64,000 nucleotides of DNA from Petroclostridium sp. X23 (lineage in GTDB: Bacteria; Bacillota; Clostridia; SK-Y3): positions 3,723,051 to 3,787,050 of the forward strand of contig NZ_CP124862.1 of NCBI RefSeq assembly GCF_030013905.1, written 5' to 3'. The notes beneath the pieces are model-generated. The model was not told where the DNA came from, searched no databases, and worked only from the letters and a program-made list of their open reading frames with translations. Position 1 is the first letter of the stretch; every line of letters starts with the position of its first letter. Below are positions 60,151-64,000 of the stretch, one piece after another. The position numbers and the translations under genes are program-made.

Positions 60151-60243
60151 AAAGACATGGGGACGGTTCTTCTGTCGAAAGACATGGGGACGGTTCTTCT
60201 GTCTGAACATTTTCAGCTAATTAAAGAACAGTCCCTGTGTTAC
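60151..60243. repeat. REP-like element with 27-bp tandem duplication
   Basis: Two 27-nt copies of AAAGACATGGGGACGGTTCT plus TCTGTC (60151-60177, 60178-60204; only the last base differs), then a degenerate inverted partner AAGAACAGTCCCTGTGT (about 60224-60240). Same family as 49326-49390. It lies between livJ and livH. Confidence 0.8.
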
Positions 60244-60287
60244 AAAGTATTTAGTTTTTTATCTATAAATTGATTTAGGTGATGAAT

Positions 60288-61166
60288 ATGTTCTTCCAGC
60301 AATTAATTAACGGTATTACTCTTGGCAGTACTTATGCGCTTACGGCAATAGGATATACAATGGTATTCGGGATCTTGGAACTGATTAATTTTTCTCACGG
60401 TTCTGTTTATATGACAGGCGCGTTTCTGTTTTATGTATTGGTGGTAATGTTTAACGTAAATATCATAGCAGCTTTTTTACTCGCGATATTGGTAACCGGC
60501 GCACTCGGATATATCTTGGAGAAACTCACGTTGAAACCGCTAAGAATAAAAAAAGCGGCTAAGATTACGGCACTTATTAGTACCATAGGTGTTTCTATCA
60601 TACTTCAAAATGGCGTTATGCTGCTGTTGGGTTCAGAAACCAAAGGCTTTCCTACTATATTAAAAGGTAAGTACTTATCTGTATTAGGTACTGACATCGC
60701 ATATATACAACTGTTTATATTGGCCTTTTCGCTGTTGATGATGATATCGATTCACTTTTTCATTAAATATACAAAGATGGGTAAAGCGATGAGAGGGACT
60801 GCACAGAATATGGAAGCTGCTGCCTTGATGGGTATTTCCATTGATAGAGTAGTATCTTTTACATTCTTTCTAGGAGCTGCTATTGCTGCTGTTTCGGGAA
60901 TATTAGTAGGCATGTATTATCAGACCGTTGATCCGGGGATTGGCTACATGGCAGGGTTGAAGGCGTTTTCGGCAGCTGTCCTCGGTGGGATTGGAGTATT
61001 GCCGGGAGCTATGCTGGGAGGTCTTTTAATAGGAGTAAGTGAGATTATGGCAGCGGGATATATTCATGCCGGCTACCGTGACGCGGTAGCATTTTCTATC
61101 CTGATATTGGTGTTATTATTTAAACCTAGCGGGTTGTTAGGCAAACCTTTTCAAAGAAAGGTGTAG
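60288..61166 (+). CDS. livH: Branched-chain-type ABC transporter permease
   Basis: 292-residue permease with eight or so helices. It starts MFFQQLINGITLGSTYALTA and contains GYTMVFGILELINFSHGSVY and the cytoplasmic AAALMGIS coupling region. ATG 60288 preferred for AGGTGAT about 5 nt upstream. Confidence 0.93.
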   Translation: MFFQQLINGITLGSTYALTAIGYTMVFGILELINFSHGSVYMTGAFLFYVLVVMFNVNIIAAFLLAILVTGALGYILEKLTLKPLRIKKAAKITALISTIGVSIILQNGVMLLLGSETKGFPTILKGKYLSVLGTDIAYIQLFILAFSLLMMISIHFFIKYTKMGKAMRGTAQNMEAAALMGISIDRVVSFTFFLGAAIAAVSGILVGMYYQTVDPGIGYMAGLKAFSAAVLGGIGVLPGAMLGGLLIGVSEIMAAGYIHAGYRDAVAFSILILVLLFKPSGLLGKPFQRKV

Positions 61167-61172
61167 GAAGCG

Positions 61173-62138
61173 ATGAAAAAAATCATATTTTTTATTGGTG
61201 CAGCATTTATATTATTATTACCTTTCATTGGATTAGGAGATTATATATTAAGAATTGCGGTGATGGCAGGGATTTATATTATTCTTGCACTTAGCCTGAA
61301 TCTGGTTACAGGCATTACAGGACAGATTTCACTTGGCCATGCTGCATTTTATGGGATAGGCGCATATACGTCCGCATTACTTTCATTAAGTTATGGCATT
61401 TCTTTTTGGGTAACTATGCCTGCAGCGGTTGTATTGGCAAGTTTAGCAGGATTATTGATAGGACTTCCGTCGCTAAAACTAAGCGGAGGATATCTGGCAA
61501 TCACAACACTAGGATTTAATGAGATCGTACGATTGGTGCTAATCAATTGGGATACGCTTACAAGAGGGCCTATGGGGCTGCCGGGAATACCGGCACCTAA
61601 TCTGTTTGGTAAAAGCTTGGATACGAATGCGTCATACTTTTACCTTATATTGATTTTTGTAGTAATCACCTTCATTGTTATGTACCGTATCTTACATTCT
61701 AAGATCGGAAGAAATTTTCTGGCTGTTCGTGAAGATGATATCGCCGCTGAAGCAATGGGAATCAATCTTCTGAAGCATAAGGTTGCCGCTTTTGTAATTG
61801 GTGCAGCTTTCGCGGGTATGGCAGGGAGCATTTATGCGCACTATGTATCTTATATTGATCCGCAGAGTTTTACGTTTGACGAATCCATTATCGTGCTTAG
61901 TATGGTGATTATAGGAGGGATGGGCAATCTGGCAGGTGCAGCTTTAGGTGCAGTGATCATGGTAATACTTCCCGAGTTATTGAGGTTCCTTGCCCAATAC
62001 CGGATGCTGATCTATGGATTCGCGCTGGTTCTTATGATGTTGGTACGTCCCCAAGGAATTTTGGGGAATATTCCTTTTGACATATCCTTTGTATTAGGAA
62101 GGAGAAATGATAAATATGGACTTACTAAAAGTGACTGA
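61173..62138 (+). CDS. livM: Branched-chain-type ABC transporter permease
   Basis: 321-residue second permease. LVTGITGQISLGHAAFYGIG and LPSLKLSGGYLAITTLGFNE are the LivM hallmarks; AAEAMGINLLKHKVAAF is the coupling loop. ATG, AGGAAGCG upstream, 6 nt after livH. The C-terminus overlaps livG. Confidence 0.94.
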   Translation: MKKIIFFIGAAFILLLPFIGLGDYILRIAVMAGIYIILALSLNLVTGITGQISLGHAAFYGIGAYTSALLSLSYGISFWVTMPAAVVLASLAGLLIGLPSLKLSGGYLAITTLGFNEIVRLVLINWDTLTRGPMGLPGIPAPNLFGKSLDTNASYFYLILIFVVITFIVMYRILHSKIGRNFLAVREDDIAAEAMGINLLKHKVAAFVIGAAFAGMAGSIYAHYVSYIDPQSFTFDESIIVLSMVIIGGMGNLAGAALGAVIMVILPELLRFLAQYRMLIYGFALVLMMLVRPQGILGNIPFDISFVLGRRNDKYGLTKSD

Positions 62139-62895
62139 ATTATCCAAGACCTTTGGCGGATTAAAGGCAGTACAGAAAGTTGATTTTGCAGCCCAGATCG
62201 GTAAGATTACCAGTATTATAGGGCCAAATGGGGCAGGAAAAACGACTGTGTTTAATATGCTAAGCGGTTTTTATATCCCTGATTCCGGAAGTATCTGTTT
62301 AGACGGTGAAGAAATTGCAGGATTGAAAACGCATCATTTTATCCGCAAGGGTATTGTCAGAACATTTCAGAATATTCGACTTTTTTCTGAGCTGACAGTA
62401 TTAGATAATGTTTTAATTGGTATTCAAGGTAAAATCTCATATAACTTATGGGATTCTATCATTAAAACAAAAAAAAGAGATAAACAAGAAAAAGAAAGTG
62501 TCTTTCAGGCGGAGAGGGTATTACAAAAAGTAGGCCTTTTGGATAAAAGGGATGAAATATCTAAGAATTTACCCTATGGTCAGCAGAGAAAACTTGAAAT
62601 CGCGAGAGCCATTGTTTCTTCGCCACGGCTTATCCTTTTAGATGAACCGGCGGCCGGCATGAATCCCCAAGAAACTCTAGAACTGAATCTCCTGATTAAG
62701 ACGCTTCCTGATGAAGGAATTACGGTGCTTTTAATAGAACACGACATGAAATTGGTGATGGAGATTTCAGACCATATTGTTGTTTTGGATCATGGAGTCA
62801 AATTAACTGAAGGTGACCCTGGTGAAGTTAGGAAAGATGCCAGAGTGATTCAGGCATATCTAGGGAAGGGAGCCGGTGCTGATGTTGCGCATTGA
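62116..62895 (+). CDS. livG: Branched-chain-type ABC transporter ATP-binding protein
   Basis: About 259-residue ATPase. Walker A GPNGAGKTTVFNML, LivG-type insertion with FQNIRLFSELTVLDNVLIG, signature LPYGQQRKLEIARA and Walker B LILLDEPAAGMNP. ATG 62107 is an alternative start only 2-4 nt from GGAG. Either start overlaps livM by 23-32 nt. Confidence 0.93.
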   Translation: MDLLKVTELSKTFGGLKAVQKVDFAAQIGKITSIIGPNGAGKTTVFNMLSGFYIPDSGSICLDGEEIAGLKTHHFIRKGIVRTFQNIRLFSELTVLDNVLIGIQGKISYNLWDSIIKTKKRDKQEKESVFQAERVLQKVGLLDKRDEISKNLPYGQQRKLEIARAIVSSPRLILLDEPAAGMNPQETLELNLLIKTLPDEGITVLLIEHDMKLVMEISDHIVVLDHGVKLTEGDPGEVRKDARVIQAYLGKGAGADVAH

Positions 62896-63592
62896 AAACC
62901 TTCATACCTATTATGGAAAAGTTCATGCGATACAGGGTATTCACATGACGGTTAAAGAAGGAGAAATCGTCGCTTTGGTTGGAAGCAACGGAGCGGGAAA
63001 AACAACATTGTTAAAATCTATTACCAGTGTGCAGCCGCCTAGTGACGGAAATATTTTTTTCAAAGATAATAAAATTACCCGCGAACCGGTGCATAATCTT
63101 GTAAAGACAGGAATTGCCCTTTGTCCGGAGGGCAGGCAGGTTTTTTCGAAAATGACTGTATTGGAGAATTTGGAGCTTGGAGCATATACCCGAAACTTGC
63201 AGTGGGAAAAAGAGTCGTCATTTAAGCAGGTATACTCCCTTTTTTCGATATTGCTTGAAAGAAAAAATCAGATGGCCGGAACACTGTCAGGAGGGGAACA
63301 GCAAATGCTGGCGATAGGAAGGGCATTAATGTCCAGACCTTCTCTTCTTTTGTTGGATGAGCCGTCCTTAGGTTTGGCACCTATTATGGTAGAAAAAATA
63401 TTTGAGTTGATCCAAGAGATCAGAAGCCAAGGGGTCACCATTCTTCTGGTTGAGCAGAATGCTTCCATGGCTTTAAGTGTGGCTGACCGTGGGTATGTGC
63501 TGGAAACAGGAAACATTGTATTGGAAGGTAGAGGGAAAGAGCTTTTGCTAAATCATAAGGTGCGGGAAGCGTACCTTGGAGAAGCAGTTTAG
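62882..63592 (+). CDS. livF: Branched-chain-type ABC transporter ATP-binding protein
   Basis: 236-residue ATPase. Walker A GSNGAGKTTLLKSI, CPEGRQVFSKMTVLENLELG, signature LSGGEQQMLAIGRALMSRP and Walker B LLLLDEPSLGLAP. ATG 62882 with AAGGGAG 9 nt upstream. It overlaps livG by 14 nt. A three-residue longer form from GTG 62876 is possible. Confidence 0.94.
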   Translation: MLRIENLHTYYGKVHAIQGIHMTVKEGEIVALVGSNGAGKTTLLKSITSVQPPSDGNIFFKDNKITREPVHNLVKTGIALCPEGRQVFSKMTVLENLELGAYTRNLQWEKESSFKQVYSLFSILLERKNQMAGTLSGGEQQMLAIGRALMSRPSLLLLDEPSLGLAPIMVEKIFELIQEIRSQGVTILLVEQNASMALSVADRGYVLETGNIVLEGRGKELLLNHKVREAYLGEAV

Positions 63593-63623
63593 AATATTAA
63601 TAAATGAGATTTTGGAGGTCTGA

Positions 63624-64000
63624 ATGATGCCAAGAAATATTGATTATGGTGAAGTAACTACTGCATTTCGTACTGCGATAGAAGATAGGGCAACATGGTT
63701 TTACCTATTATTGAAAGCAGCGGAAGAAATCGGTGGGGATGCTGAGGTTATAGCGGAAAAGGCGATCACAAAATTTGGTCAGAGTAAAGGAAAAAAATTA
63801 GGAGAAGTAAACACACCGGGTGAGTTTGTGGATGCGCTTGGCTGCGGTTACGCAGAAAAAGCTTTTGATATGGAGAAAGTAGAAAAGACTGATGAAAAAG
63901 GAGTTATGAGATTTCATTATTGTGCCCTTGTAGAATCATGGAAGAAGTTGGGGTGCAGTGATGAGGAAATTTCAAAGCTATGTAAGCTTGCACGCTATGG
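63624..64000 (+). CDS. L-2-amino-thiazoline-4-carboxylic acid hydrolase family protein (5' part)
   Basis: Runs off the right edge; about 125 residues visible, starting MMPRNIDYGEVTTAFRTAIE. The stretch RFHYCALVESWKKLGCSDEE followed by EISKLCKLARYG is the signature of the ATC hydrolase family (the Pseudomonas enzyme opens L-2-amino-thiazoline-4-carboxylate on the way to cysteine). Many anaerobe members have unknown substrates. ATG 63624 or 63627 with GGAGGT upstream, 31 nt after livF, so it is almost certainly in the liv operon. Confidence 0.8.
   Translation, partial: MMPRNIDYGEVTTAFRTAIEDRATWFYLLLKAAEEIGGDAEVIAEKAITKFGQSKGKKLGEVNTPGEFVDALGCGYAEKAFDMEKVEKTDEKGVMRFHYCALVESWKKLGCSDEEISKLCKLARY

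Noticed and set aside
60151..60204. Two tandem 27-bp repeats considered as a CRISPR
   Set aside because: Only two copies without spacers, and the core matches the palindromic element at 49326.

Overview
The window comes from the chromosome of a low-GC, Gram-positive, anaerobic, endospore-forming bacterium, most likely a member of the Clostridia. Four things support this. There is a long sporulation and housekeeping block in the Bacillus/Clostridia order (purR-spoVG-glmU-prs-pth-mfd-spoVT-spoVB-mazG-yabO-yabP-yabQ-divIC-yabR-spoIIE). There are coat and germination genes (CotF-like, SpoVAF-like, DUF3787). There is a one-piece pyruvate:ferredoxin oxidoreductase. Expression signals are typical of the group: AGGAGG ribosome binding sites, frequent TTG and GTG starts, and hairpin-plus-T-run terminators. 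I cannot name the species. No CRISPR array, rRNA gene, prophage or intact transposase gene was seen.

Layout. 1-1834: minus-strand regulator fragment and murC. 2186-13920: purR, spoVG, glmU-prs-pth-mfd, a parvulin-type lipoprotein, spoVT (with a sigma-G-like promoter) and spoVB. 14199-25664: mazG, hup, a chemotaxis pair (CheY plus MCP) sitting beside a dead TetR gene, rqcP/yabO, yabP (sigma-E-like promoter), yabQ, divIC, yabR, five tRNAs in two clusters, a DUF2179 protein, spoIIE (21-bp-spacer promoter) and an unknown small membrane protein. 25729-26169: minus-strand UPF0178 gene. 26390-40857: an accessory catabolic region.

The accessory region is the most interesting part. A PrpR-type sigma-54 activator is flanked on both sides by canonical -24/-12 promoters (27632 and 31170) and phased GTTTC/GAAAC sites. 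The promoters drive two almost identical TctC-type binding proteins and an operon of HpaI-family aldolase, D-2-hydroxyacid dehydrogenase, Ldh2-family dehydrogenase, DapA-family lyase and TctB/TctA transporter. A GarR-type reductase lies upstream, and an AEC carrier and a duplicated FMN-binding lipoprotein lie downstream. Together they look like a dedicated uptake and degradation system for a hydroxy acid or sugar acid whose identity the sequence does not give. Pyruvate released by the aldolases could feed the nearby pyruvate:ferredoxin oxidoreductase.

40998-46940: SpoVAF-like germination protein, PFOR, DUF3787 and two coat-type small proteins. 47045-51206: FMN riboswitch and ribD-ribE-ribBA-ribH; ribE appears to start with ATT. 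51274-55793: dusB, phoP-phoR and phoU behind a tandem PhoP box. 56230-64000: SAM riboswitch with metI-metC, then a five-part branched-chain-type amino-acid ABC transporter and the start of an L-2-amino-thiazoline-4-carboxylate hydrolase family gene. A shared 16-bp sequence links the met and liv promoters, suggesting a sulfur amino-acid locus. Intergenic regions throughout carry dispersed 7-bp-period tandem repeats and several palindromic REP/MITE-like elements.
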